In this document: positions 1 through 6,904 of the stretch, one piece after another
Numbering within the stretch: the stretch's first letter is position 1
Layout of the letters: every line of letters begins with the position of its first letter
DNA from: CAVOBC01 sp963693635
GTDB lineage: Bacteria; Pseudomonadota; Gammaproteobacteria; Pseudomonadales; Azotimanducaceae
Direction: 5' to 3'
Length of the DNA: 26,270 nucleotides
Assembly (NCBI GenBank): GCA_963693635.1
Contig: CAVOBC010000016.1
Span: 1-26,270 of the forward strand
Made by a program: the position numbers and the translations under genes
Notes under the pieces: model-generated
The model's database searches: none
What the model was told of the DNA's origin: nothing
The model's input: the letters and a program-made list of their open reading frames with translations, nothing else

Positions 1-1
1 C

Positions 2-703
2 GGCACACGGATCTACAGTCTCAATGACTTCTATGAGCGTTATCTCTCGTGTCTCCCGGTTTTCCACATGGATCAGAACTGGCTCGCCATGGCCCACGGT
101 TTTGACCTGATCCACAATCCTTTCGGGCTTCGCTTCAAGCGCTACGTCGACATCCTCATCGCGCTGGTTGGCGGTGTCATCGCCGTCCCGCTCGCCACCA
201 CTGTCGCGCTCGCCGTCCTTCTGACCTCGGGCTCGCCCGTCCTTTACGGCCAGACCCGGACGGGTGAAAACGGACGTCCGTTTCGCGTCTATAAATTTCG
301 CACGATGCGCAACGATGCCGAGACCGCCGGGCCCCAATACGCGACTAACAACGACCCGCGCCTGACACCGATAGGACAGATGCTGCGGAAATTTCGACTG
401 GACGAAATGCCGCAACTCTGGAACGTCCTGCGCGGCGACATGAGCCTCATCGGGCCCCGCCCCGAACGCCCCGAATTCGTCGCTGACCTGCAACGCGAAA
501 TACCGTACTACAACCTGCGCCACCTCATCCGCCCCGGCATCACGGGCTGGGCACAGGTCATGTACGGTTATGGCGATTCCGCAGAAGATGCGTCGACCAA
601 ACTCCAGTACGACCTCTTCTACATCAAGAATTATTCACTCATGCTCGACATCTCGATCCTCGTTCGTTCGATCAAGATCGTTCTGTTTGGAACCGGACGT
701 TGA
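2..703 (+). CDS. Polyprenyl-phosphate sugar phosphotransferase, C-terminal part (5' end outside window)
   Basis: The reading frame is open from base 2, so the gene starts upstream and only its last 233 or so residues are here. Bacterial sugar transferases of this type move a hexose-1-phosphate from a UDP-sugar to undecaprenyl phosphate at the inner membrane, the first step of exopolysaccharide or O-antigen assembly. Visible hallmarks are a membrane segment after KRYVDILIA, then KFRTMR, then the Asp-Glu pair in LDEMPQLWNVLRGDMSLIGP, then PGITGWAQV and the closing KLQYDLFYIKN region. The stretch around ERPEFV and IPYY resembles, from memory, sugar transferases linked to PEP-CTERM/XrtA exopolysaccharide loci. 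The internal ATG at 68 is not the likely start, because the preceding residues (SLNDFYERYL) also match the family. It is followed at once by the SDR gene. The exact sugar specificity cannot be read from sequence. Confidence 0.9.
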   Translation, partial: GTRIYSLNDFYERYLSCLPVFHMDQNWLAMAHGFDLIHNPFGLRFKRYVDILIALVGGVIAVPLATTVALAVLLTSGSPVLYGQTRTGENGRPFRVYKFRTMRNDAETAGPQYATNNDPRLTPIGQMLRKFRLDEMPQLWNVLRGDMSLIGPRPERPEFVADLQREIPYYNLRHLIRPGITGWAQVMYGYGDSAEDASTKLQYDLFYIKNYSLMLDISILVRSIKIVLFGTGR

Positions 704-722
704 CTGACCTCGACGGCTCGAT

Positions 723-727
723 GGAGA
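723..727 (+). promoter_or_regulatory. Ribosome binding site supporting the ATG at 736
   Basis: GGAGA lies 8 bases before the ATG at 736 and is the best Shine-Dalgarno match near the three candidate starts of the SDR gene. The TTG at 700 and the ATG at 721 lack an obvious site. Confidence 0.5.
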
Positions 728-735
728 CCCATCTC

Positions 736-1497
736 ATGCAACCCGCCGACCTCGACGTACCCGCGCTTGCACAAATCCGGGACATCCGTTTCTCACCCGA
801 CTTGCTGGCGGACAAGGTCATTCTGATTACTGGTGCGGGCGCGGGCATTGGCAGAACACTTGCCAGGACCGCGGCCGCGCACGGCGCCACTGCGATACTG
901 CTCGGACGCACGGTGGCGAAGCTTGAGGCCGTGTATGACGAGATTGTGGACGCAGGCGGGCCAACGCCCGGCATCGCGCCTGTCGATCTGCAACACGCCA
1001 CCATGGCCGACTATGCGACTCTGGCTGACGCGCTGTTAGCCGAGCATGGCCGTCTCGACGGCCTTGTACACAATGCTGCCATTCTTGGCGATCGCGTGCC
1101 GCTAACGCACTATCCGGATGCGACCTTCAGGAATGTTATGACCGTCAATGTCGATGCGGTGGTCCGACTGACGCAGGTGACGTTGCCGCTTCTGGCGGTC
1201 GCCGCACAATCGAATGTCATCTTCACGAGTTCCGGCGTGGGCCGCACGCCGCGAGCGTACTGGGGCGCGTATGCCGTGTCCAAGTACGCGCTTGAGGGCT
1301 ATGCGACGTTACTCGCCGACGAAATCACGGGTACCGGTAACACACGCGTGCACATCCTCAACCCCGGTGCGACCGGCACGTCGATGCGCGCCGAGGCATA
1401 CCCCGCCGAAGACCCCGCAACCCTGCAGACGACCTCTGACTTAATGCCCCGCTATCTCTGGGCGCTCGGCGGCCGTCGGCGCGACGGACCCGCGTAG
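736..1497 (+). CDS. yciK: YciK-like short-chain dehydrogenase/reductase with an aberrant C-terminus
   Basis: This is a classical SDR oxidoreductase with a Rossmann fold. Counted from the ATG at 736 it has the cofactor motif TGAGAGIG (about 32-39), NAA (113-115), the catalytic Ser in FTSSGVGR and the YxxxK pair (Tyr179, Lys183). The run through GVGRTPRAYWGAYAVSKYALEG and the PAEDPATL stretch is typical of YciK. Its substrate is unknown in the family as well. The ATG at 736 is preceded by GGAGA with good spacing; a TTG at 700 overlapping the previous stop and an ATG at 721 are alternatives. After LMPRYLWALG the protein leaves the family pattern and ends in an Arg-rich tail at a TAG, while a family-like ending (GVTGNHVLAGG) lies after that stop in the same frame. 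E. coli also has yciK near rluB, which supports the assignment. Confidence 0.82.
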   Translation: MQPADLDVPALAQIRDIRFSPDLLADKVILITGAGAGIGRTLARTAAAHGATAILLGRTVAKLEAVYDEIVDAGGPTPGIAPVDLQHATMADYATLADALLAEHGRLDGLVHNAAILGDRVPLTHYPDATFRNVMTVNVDAVVRLTQVTLPLLAVAAQSNVIFTSSGVGRTPRAYWGAYAVSKYALEGYATLLADEITGTGNTRVHILNPGATGTSMRAEAYPAEDPATLQTTSDLMPRYLWALGGRRRDGPA

Positions 1498-1554
1498 CGC
1501 CGAACGCCGGGAGTCACCGGCAACCACGTTCTGGCCGGTGGCAGGCGGCAACCG

Positions 1555-1710
1555 TCGACGAACAGCGAGGAATTTGTCGTCCTGCTCGGTGACACCAGAT
1601 TACAAACGGCGGTCGACATCGCCGAGCGAGTCCGCGCCGACTCGGCGATGTACCGGGCCAAGGAGAACGGACGCAACCAGGTACGCCTGCAGGAGTCCGC
1701 AATCCACTAG
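1555..1710 (+). pseudogene. Degraded GGDEF (diguanylate cyclase) remnant with internal deletion
   Basis: In the same frame as the SDR gene, but after its TAG stop, the DNA stays open to a TAG at 1708-1710. It encodes NSEEFVVLLGDT, matching the GGEEF active-site strand of diguanylate cyclases, then AVDIAERVRA, then directly DSAMYRAKENGRNQV, the usual C-terminal helix of the domain. The roughly 60-70 residues that normally separate these parts, including the SIGVA strand, are missing, and the leading Gly-Gly is replaced by Asn-Ser. No start codon or ribosome site is apparent. I read this as the debris of a GGDEF gene, not an active enzyme. The three matching segments in correct order make chance unlikely. 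Confidence 0.75.
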
Positions 1711-1713
1711 CAA

Positions 1714-1833
1714 GCTAGTTCCTGTCCCAAAATTGTCATCCGGACAATTCTTGGGAGTCGGTTTGCGAACAAACCTCGCATTCTCTTACAGATAAAGAGG
1801 CCTTCAGAAAACGGCGGCGCATCCCTGCACCGC
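1714..1833 (+). repeat. Dispersed three-hairpin element, copy A
   Basis: This 120-bp intergenic stretch matches, with scattered changes and one gap of about 16 bp, the reverse complement of 21938-22043. It contains three inverted repeats. Hairpin 1 (1725-1756) pairs TCCCAAAATTGTC with GACAATTCTTGGGA, with one bulged C and a 5-base loop. Hairpin 2 (1760-1775) pairs GGTTTG with CAAACC around CGAA. Hairpin 3 (1814-1833) pairs GCGGCGCA with TGCACCGC around TCCC, with one mismatch. No T-tract follows hairpin 1, so a simple terminator does not explain it. It could be a REP or MITE-like element or a structured RNA. I recognise no named family. Confidence 0.8.
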
Positions 1834-1891
1834 ACGCCAGGGGTGTTTTCAGCGACCCGTGGCGGCGTCCCGACATGCCTCCCGGGCTAGC

Positions 1892-2653
1892 TTAGGGGAC
1901 AGTTGCAACGCCAGCGAGTCGATACAACTCGGTAACCTCGTCGGCCGTCAGATCCGCCCATTTACCGGCCTTGATGCGCGACGGAATGAAGACGTTGCCA
2001 AACCGCACCCGCTTCAATCGGCTGACGGTAAGACCCTGCGATTCGAAAAGACGCCTGACCTCGCGATTGCGCCCTTCCATGATCACAACGTAGTACCACT
2101 GGTTGGCACCGTCGCCGCGCCCTGCCTGAATGTCCGTGAAGCGCGCGAGGCCGTCCTCAAGCAGCACGCCTTCGAGCAGGGCTTGTTCCTGCTCCGGGGC
2201 GAGTCCTCCGAGAAGCCGCACCGCATACTCCCGTTCAATCGCGGTCGCGGGATGCATCAGCCGGTTGGCGAGCGCACCGTCCGTTGTCATGAGCAACAGA
2301 CCTGACGTATTGAAGTCCAGGCGGCCGACCGCGATCCAGCGCTGCCGCAGCAGCCGCGGCAAACTTCTGAAAACCGAAGGGCGGCCTTCGGGGTCAGACC
2401 TTGAAACGATCTCACCCGTCGGCTTGTTGTACAGGATGTGCCGATGGCTCTGTTTTTTTCGGGCAAGCGCACGCCCGTCCACCATCAGCGCGTCGGACGC
2501 GACGACCCGATCGCCCAGGGTCGCGACAGTGCCGTTGACTCGGATACGACCATCTGCGATCCACTGCTCCATCGCCCGCCGGCTGCCGAGGCCATGGCCG
2601 GCTAGCACTTTCTGTAATTTCTCGGAACCGGCGCGGGGCGTGTCATTCGCCAC
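1892..2653 (-). CDS. rluB: 23S rRNA pseudouridine synthase RluB (RsuA/RluB family)
   Basis: RsuA-family enzymes isomerise one uridine in rRNA; RluB acts on U2605 of 23S rRNA in E. coli. An N-terminal S4 RNA-binding domain (EKLQKVLAGHGLGSRRAMEQ and IADGRIRVNG) is followed by the catalytic motif GRLDFNTSGLLL with its Asp, and by EGRNREVRRLFE near the C-terminus. The start is uncertain. I take the GTG at 2653, giving 253 aa. A GTG at 2701 would add 16 residues and overlap scpB by 59 bp, with an AGGAG placed too close to be a good ribosome site. The gene follows scpA-scpB on the same strand, a common gammaproteobacterial order, and is probably in one operon with them. RluB is preferred over RluE, RluF or RsuA because of this context. 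Confidence 0.9.
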   Translation of the reverse strand: MANDTPRAGSEKLQKVLAGHGLGSRRAMEQWIADGRIRVNGTVATLGDRVVASDALMVDGRALARKKQSHRHILYNKPTGEIVSRSDPEGRPSVFRSLPRLLRQRWIAVGRLDFNTSGLLLMTTDGALANRLMHPATAIEREYAVRLLGGLAPEQEQALLEGVLLEDGLARFTDIQAGRGDGANQWYYVVIMEGRNREVRRLFESQGLTVSRLKRVRFGNVFIPSRIKAGKWADLTADEVTELYRLAGVATVP

Positions 2654-3623
2654 TTGGTTGACTCGCACCCGGCGATTCGGGCTCGCCGCCCGGCGGATCA
2701 CTCTCCTGGCTCGCTGGTTCTACTGAGGCGGACGCCGGGTCGTCCCCTGCCGAGACGGGTTCAGTTTCGCTTAGGGGACCAACTGCTGGTTCGTCATTCG
2801 AGCCGTCATCGGTGTCCTCATGAGCGTCCTCATGAGCGGGGCCTGCCTCCGCCGAAGCGTCGGACGAAGTGCCATCGCCCCCTTCCTGCAAGCCGGCGTC
2901 ATCGGCATCTGCTTCATCCTCCTCCCGAAACATCGCCCGAATGTTGTCCGATATCTCATTGACCTTAACCGTAACGGCATCAAGGTCGGTGTCCTCACCC
3001 GCCTCGCGACCGGCGGAGACATCGTCGGCTGAAACCTCGAGAGATCGGGGCTCAATCAGTTCGGGTGGCAGATCAAGCTGCTCATTGACAGCATCGAGAT
3101 CCTTGATCGCTGAGAGGGTGGGCAACTCTTCCAGACTTGAAAGGTTGAAGTAATCAAGAAACTCGCGGGTGGTCGCATAGATGGACGGACGGCCCGGCAC
3201 GTCGCGGTGGCCGACGACGCGTACCCACTCGCGTTCAAGCAGGCTGCGCATGATGTTGGTACTAACGCTGACACCGCGCACTTCCTCGATATCGCCACGC
3301 GTGACTGGCTGTCGGTAAGCAATCAGTGCCAGCGTCTCGAGCAGGGCCCGCGAGTACCGTGGCGGCTTTTCGTCCCAGAGTCTGCCGACCCACTCCGCCA
3401 TCTCGGTTCGGACCTGAAACCGGTAACCGCTCGCGACCTGGCGCAATTCGAAGCCGCGGCCTTCACAATCCGCCTCGATCTCGGTCAGAACCGCGCGGAT
3501 ATCGGCACGCGACGGTTGTTGGTCAAGGTCAAACAGGTGGATTAGCTGATCGATGCTCACGGGGCCGTCCGCCGCGATGATCGCGCCCTCGACAATGTTC
3601 TTCAGCGGTAACCCGTCGTTCAC
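2643..3623 (-). CDS. scpB: Segregation and condensation protein B (ScpB) with long acidic tail
   Basis: ScpB is the winged-helix kite subunit that dimerises and joins ScpA in the SMC-ScpAB condensin complex, which organises and separates the chromosome. The core (about residues 1-165) shows the family stretch LETLALIAYRQPVTRGDIEEVRGVSVSTNIMRSL and later GRPSIYATTREFLDYFNL. The GTG start at 3623 overlaps the scpA stop (GTGA), which indicates translational coupling. From about residue 195 to 326 there is a low-complexity tail rich in Asp, Glu, Ser, Ala and Gly that is predicted to be disordered. It makes the protein much longer than a compact ScpB of about 180-200 residues. The stop lies next to the rluB start region. 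Confidence 0.94.
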   Translation of the reverse strand: MNDGLPLKNIVEGAIIAADGPVSIDQLIHLFDLDQQPSRADIRAVLTEIEADCEGRGFELRQVASGYRFQVRTEMAEWVGRLWDEKPPRYSRALLETLALIAYRQPVTRGDIEEVRGVSVSTNIMRSLLEREWVRVVGHRDVPGRPSIYATTREFLDYFNLSSLEELPTLSAIKDLDAVNEQLDLPPELIEPRSLEVSADDVSAGREAGEDTDLDAVTVKVNEISDNIRAMFREEDEADADDAGLQEGGDGTSSDASAEAGPAHEDAHEDTDDGSNDEPAVGPLSETEPVSAGDDPASASVEPASQESDPPGGEPESPGASQPSGE

Positions 3624-4501
3624 TGCTCCTGGCCCTCCGTCGAACTCGTGACGGCCCGCAGGTGGATGGGTGCAAACGCGTCGGACTGTACGATTTCTAC
3701 CAACTGCTCCCTGATCAGTTCCATGACGGCAATGAAGGTGACGATCACACCCGCTCGCCCCTCAGTCGCAGAGAAGAGATCCGCAAACGACACGAACTGA
3801 CCGCTTTGGTCCGACACGCGGGACAGAATCGTCGACATCCGCTCGCGGGTAGAGAGTGGGTCCATCTGAATCTGGTGGCTGGCGTAGCTCTCTGCGCGCT
3901 TCAGCACCCGGGACAGGACGATCAACATCTCCTGGAGTTGAATGTCGGGCAGCGGCTTCGTCTTTTCCGACGACTGCGGCACATCCGCACGTCCGACCCA
4001 GTAATCGCGGTTCATGCGCGACAGATCATCGAGGTCGAGCGCCGCTTGCTTGAAGCGCTCGTATTCCTGCAGGCGCCGGATCAATTCTGCTCGCGGATCA
4101 CCTTCCTCCTGATCATCCGAAACAGGTCGGGGTAGCAGCATCCGCGACTTGATCTCGGCCAGCATGGCAGCCATGACGAGGTACTCGGCGGCAATGCCGA
4201 TTTCCAGCACGTCCATGAGTTCAATGTACTGCATGTACTGCTGGGTGATCTCCGCGACCTTGATGTGCAGGATGTCGAGGTTCTGCCGCTTTATGAGGTA
4301 CAGGAGCAGATCGAGTGGTCCCTCAAAAGCCTCAAGAATGACCTCCAGCGCATCGGGCGGGATGTAAAGGTCTTGCGGCAGTTGCGTCACCGGCTGGCCC
4401 TGCACGCGTGCAAACGGCAATTCTGCCTGGCGCAACGGCGCCGTCGCCTTGTCAGGCGCGGTGTTGGCTGGCTGGCCCTGCGGCAGGTCGGTTGTTTCCA
4501 A
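3620..4501 (-). CDS. scpA: Segregation and condensation protein A (ScpA kleisin)
   Basis: ScpA is the kleisin that bridges the SMC heads and binds ScpB in the bacterial condensin. The family signature FEGPLDLLLYLIKRQNLDILHIKVAEITQQYM lies at about residues 59-90, followed by EYLVMAAMLAEIKSRMLLP, an acidic middle section, and a C-terminal winged-helix part ending near residue 285. The first 45 or so residues are a proline- and glutamine-rich extension. The frame begins with a TTG at 4501, and no better start with a clear ribosome site was found. The gene lies 20 bp after the trpS stop and overlaps scpB by 4 bp, so trpS-scpA-scpB-rluB probably form one transcript. The SMC partner is not in the window. 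Confidence 0.94.
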   Translation of the reverse strand: METTDLPQGQPANTAPDKATAPLRQAELPFARVQGQPVTQLPQDLYIPPDALEVILEAFEGPLDLLLYLIKRQNLDILHIKVAEITQQYMQYIELMDVLEIGIAAEYLVMAAMLAEIKSRMLLPRPVSDDQEEGDPRAELIRRLQEYERFKQAALDLDDLSRMNRDYWVGRADVPQSSEKTKPLPDIQLQEMLIVLSRVLKRAESYASHQIQMDPLSTRERMSTILSRVSDQSGQFVSFADLFSATEGRAGVIVTFIAVMELIREQLVEIVQSDAFAPIHLRAVTSSTEGQEQ

Positions 4502-4521
4502 TGTCTTTTTTGCAGTCCGCT

Positions 4522-5745
4522 CTAGCGGTAATCGAGGCCCATCGCAGCACGAACCTCCTCAATCGTGCTGCGCGCCAGACTCCGCGCTTTCTCGCAGCCC
4601 TCCGCGACAATTGATTTCACGAGGTCCGGATTGTCCTCGTATGGCCGCGCGCGCTCGCGCATAGGTTGCTGCTCCGCCAGAACGCTGTCGATCAGCGGCC
4701 CCTTGCAGTCAATGCAGCCGATGCCGGCCGATTTACAGCCGTTGGTCACCCAGGTCTGCGTGTCCTCGTCGGAGTAGATCTCGTGCAGTTTGAAGACCGG
4801 GCAGCGCGCCGGATCACCCGGATCATTGCGCCTGACCCGCGCGGGGTCAGTTGCCATCTTGCGAATCTTCTGTTCGACCGAGCCCGGGTCCTCACGCAAA
4901 GTGATCGTGTTCCCGTACGACTTGGACATTTTTTGACCATCGATGCCCGGCATCACTGGTGCGTCCGTCAGCAAGGCCTGAGGCTCAGGCAAAATGACCT
5001 TACCGCCCCCTTCGAGGTCACCAAACAACCGGTCCCGGTCCCCCAGCGAGATATTCTGGGCATCCGCGACGATAGCGCGCGCGGTTTCAAGCGACTCCTG
5101 GTTACCCTGCTCCAGAAAAGCCTTGCGCAAGTTGCGGTACAACTTCGCATTCTTGCGACCCAACTTCTTGATGGCCGCCTGGGCCATCTGCTCGAAGCCT
5201 TCCTCACGGCCAAAGATGTGATTGAAGCGGCGCGCAACCTCACGCGTTAATTCAACGTGCGGCACCTGGTCCGCCCCAACCGGCACATGGCCCGCCTGGT
5301 AGATCAGAATGTCTGAACTCTGCAGCACCGGGTAGCCGAGGAAGCCGTAGGTCGACAGGTCCTTGTCGTTGAGGCGCGTCTGCAGATCCTTGTAGGACGG
5401 CACACGCTCAAGCCAGCTGACCGGGGTGATCATCGACAGTAGCAGATGCAGCTCTGCATGCTCCGGAACCCGGGACTGGATGAACATCGAGGCTGAGCCG
5501 GGATTGACGCCTGCCGCGAGCCAATCGACCACCATGTTCCAGACATTAGCTTCAATGTCCTGGGCATTCTCATAGTGGGTGGTCAGCGCATGCCAGTCCG
5601 CAACAAAGAACAGGCATTCGTATTCGTGCTGAAGCCGCAGCCAGTTCTTGAGAACGCCATGAAAGTGGCCAAGATGGAGGCGTCCTGTCGGACGCATTCC
5701 AGATAACACGCGACGTTGGGATTCGATTTGAGACACTTGCTTCAA
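4522..5745 (-). CDS. trpS: Tryptophanyl-tRNA synthetase with a four-cysteine (Fe-S-type) motif
   Basis: This class I synthetase charges tRNA-Trp in the cytoplasm. The HIGH-type motif is PTGRLHLGH (19-27) and the KMSKS loop is at 272-276. At 407 residues it is longer than the E. coli enzyme (334). The extra length includes an insertion at about 180-250 and a C-terminal part with Cys315, Cys337, Cys344 and Cys347 (C-x21-C-x6-C-x2-C). That spacing is nearly the C-x22-C-x6-C-x2-C of the [4Fe-4S] TrpRS of Thermotoga maritima, where the cluster lies near the anticodon-binding region. Cluster binding here is inferred from spacing only. The longest frame starts at a TTG (5745); a GTG at 5736 is equally possible. 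It heads the scpA-scpB-rluB group, 20 bp before scpA. Confidence 0.95.
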   Translation of the reverse strand: MKQVSQIESQRRVLSGMRPTGRLHLGHFHGVLKNWLRLQHEYECLFFVADWHALTTHYENAQDIEANVWNMVVDWLAAGVNPGSASMFIQSRVPEHAELHLLLSMITPVSWLERVPSYKDLQTRLNDKDLSTYGFLGYPVLQSSDILIYQAGHVPVGADQVPHVELTREVARRFNHIFGREEGFEQMAQAAIKKLGRKNAKLYRNLRKAFLEQGNQESLETARAIVADAQNISLGDRDRLFGDLEGGGKVILPEPQALLTDAPVMPGIDGQKMSKSYGNTITLREDPGSVEQKIRKMATDPARVRRNDPGDPARCPVFKLHEIYSDEDTQTWVTNGCKSAGIGCIDCKGPLIDSVLAEQQPMRERARPYEDNPDLVKSIVAEGCEKARSLARSTIEEVRAAMGLDYR

Positions 5746-5814
5746 CTAAGAAAGATTAAAAGAAGCGCCCGCAATCATGCCGTTCGTTGACCATCAGTGA
5801 TGCAATCCAGGTTG

Positions 5815-5843
5815 GCAGGGTCACGTGGCGCAGGGTCACGTGG
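5815..5843. repeat. 15-bp direct duplication with CACGTG cores
   Basis: GCAGGGTCACGTGGC occurs at 5815-5829, and the same sequence lacking its last base follows at 5830-5843. Each copy carries the palindrome CACGTG. It could be a paired protein-binding site or a simple duplication. Confidence 0.8.
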
Positions 5844-6070
5844 GGCCGGGATCACAACAGTGAGTCGAGGATTTCGGCTGATCAGCGGACGACGATGTTG
5901 GATGCCAGTATATCCGGTTTGCCAATCACCAGCACGGCTCGGGGGACGACGGCTGAAGCGCTGGCACCTCGGGCGACCCCGATTGATCCAACTGTGCAGA
6001 AGACGGGGCAGACGATGGGCAGAAAACGAGCGAAGACCCGGATCGAAAGGACGGGCACCCCGGGGTGAGT

Positions 6071-6119
6071 GCAGCGGCGGGGGTGAGGTGCAGCGGCGGG
6101 GGTGAGGTGCAGCGGCGGG
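6071..6119. repeat. 19-bp tandem repeat, about 2.6 copies
   Basis: The unit GCAGCGGCGGGGGTGAGGT starts at 6071, repeats exactly at 6090 and continues for 11 bases from 6109. It lies immediately downstream of the yciO stop codon. Confidence 0.9.
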
Positions 6120-6120
6120 T

Positions 6121-6744
6121 TCAGGAAGAGAAGCTGGAAACGTCGCCCCGGCCCGCGCGAACGACGCTGGGTACGTCCTGTTCAAAGCTGATGACGGTCG
6201 TCGGCTCGGGCCCGCAGTACCCGCCGTCGATCACCAGATCGAGCTGGTGCTCGAGCCTCTCACGGATCTCGTAGGCATCGCTGAGCGGGTCTTGCTCGCC
6301 GGGCATTATCAGGGTCGCACTCATCAGCGGCTCGCCCAATTCCCGCAGCAACGCCGTGCAGATGGCGTTGTCCGGCACGCGCACGCCAATCGTCTTGCGC
6401 TTGGGGTGCACCAGTCGGCGCGGCACTTCCTTCGTCGCCGGGAAGATGAAGGTGTAGGGACCCGGCGTTGCGCTTCTGATCATCCGGTAGGCACTGTTGC
6501 TAACCCGTGCGTAAGTGCCAAGTGCAGACAGATCCTCGCACACAAGCGTGAAGTTCTTGTCATCCTCAAGCTTGCGCAACTGGCGAATCCGCGTTAGCGC
6601 GTTCTTGTCGCCGATGTGGCAACCGATGGCGTAGGCTGAGTCCGTCGGATAGGCAATGACCCCACCGCCCCGAACGATTTCCGCTGCCTGGTGGATCAAT
6701 CGATGCTGCGGCGTCTCCGGATGGATGCGAAAAAACTGGCTCAT
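6121..6744 (-). CDS. yciO: YciO, Sua5/YciO/YrdC-family protein
   Basis: This is a 207-residue protein, about the length of E. coli YciO (206), with the YrdC-like fold that binds ATP and carbamoyl-type substrates in the Sua5/TsaC group. Family marks are VIAYPTDSAYAIGC (29-42), PGPYTFIFPATKEVPRRL, KRKTIGVRVPDN and the closing VVRAGRGD. The TsaC/Sua5 enzymes make threonylcarbamoyl-adenylate for tRNA t6A. YciO proteins lack an equally clear role, so I give no reaction. The ATG at 6744 has a strong GGAGGAG ribosome site; a 29-residue upstream extension of the frame is rejected for that reason. It is divergent from yciB and points at trpS. In E. coli yciO also lies in the rluB-yciK region. Confidence 0.92.
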   Translation of the reverse strand: MSQFFRIHPETPQHRLIHQAAEIVRGGGVIAYPTDSAYAIGCHIGDKNALTRIRQLRKLEDDKNFTLVCEDLSALGTYARVSNSAYRMIRSATPGPYTFIFPATKEVPRRLVHPKRKTIGVRVPDNAICTALLRELGEPLMSATLIMPGEQDPLSDAYEIRERLEHQLDLVIDGGYCGPEPTTVISFEQDVPSVVRAGRGDVSSFSS

Positions 6745-6747
6745 GGT

Positions 6748-6754
6748 CTCCTCC
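6748..6754 (-). promoter_or_regulatory. Strong ribosome binding site of yciO
   Basis: GGAGGAG on the minus strand lies 3 bases before the ATG at 6744. It fixes that codon as the start and excludes the upstream extension of the frame to 6831. Confidence 0.75.
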
Positions 6755-6904
6755 CAGGGTACGTGTACGCTATGCGATCTATCCCATATTCTGTGCCAGT
6801 TGACCCGGATTGTCAGCAGGTCTGACCTCATCCCGGTATCGCGGGGTTGCTTTCCGCAGTGACGATACAGGAAACTCCGTCTTCGTCCCTCTTATGCGCT
6901 CCCC

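Larger units (their letters stand above)
5746..6120. other. Gene-free gap between trpS and yciO, with tandem repeats
   Basis: This 375-bp stretch upstream of trpS and downstream of yciO has no open frame with a recognisable protein. It holds a 15-bp direct duplication containing CACGTG (5815-5843) and a 19-bp tandem array (6071-6119). The trpS promoter is presumably at its low-coordinate end; a TTTAAT hexamer at 5755-5760 (minus strand) could be a -10 box but has no convincing -35 partner. Confidence 0.6.

Noticed and set aside
1495..1497. TAG as a recoded (pyrrolysine or readthrough) codon
   Set aside because: The sequence after it is a deleted GGDEF remnant and there is no recoding signal; ordinary stop plus gene decay is simpler.
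1725..1756. Hairpin 1 of element A as a rho-independent terminator for rluB
   Set aside because: No T-tract follows on either strand, and the stem is one part of a longer repeat found elsewhere; a termination role is not excluded but not supported.
2130..2726. 198-codon plus-strand frame opposite rluB
   Set aside because: Shadow of rluB; Ser/Arg-rich product without motifs.
5787..6185. Open frames of 90-136 codons on both strands in the trpS-yciO gap
   Set aside because: They follow the tandem repeats, give low-complexity Arg/Gly/Pro-rich products, lack ribosome sites and show no family motif.
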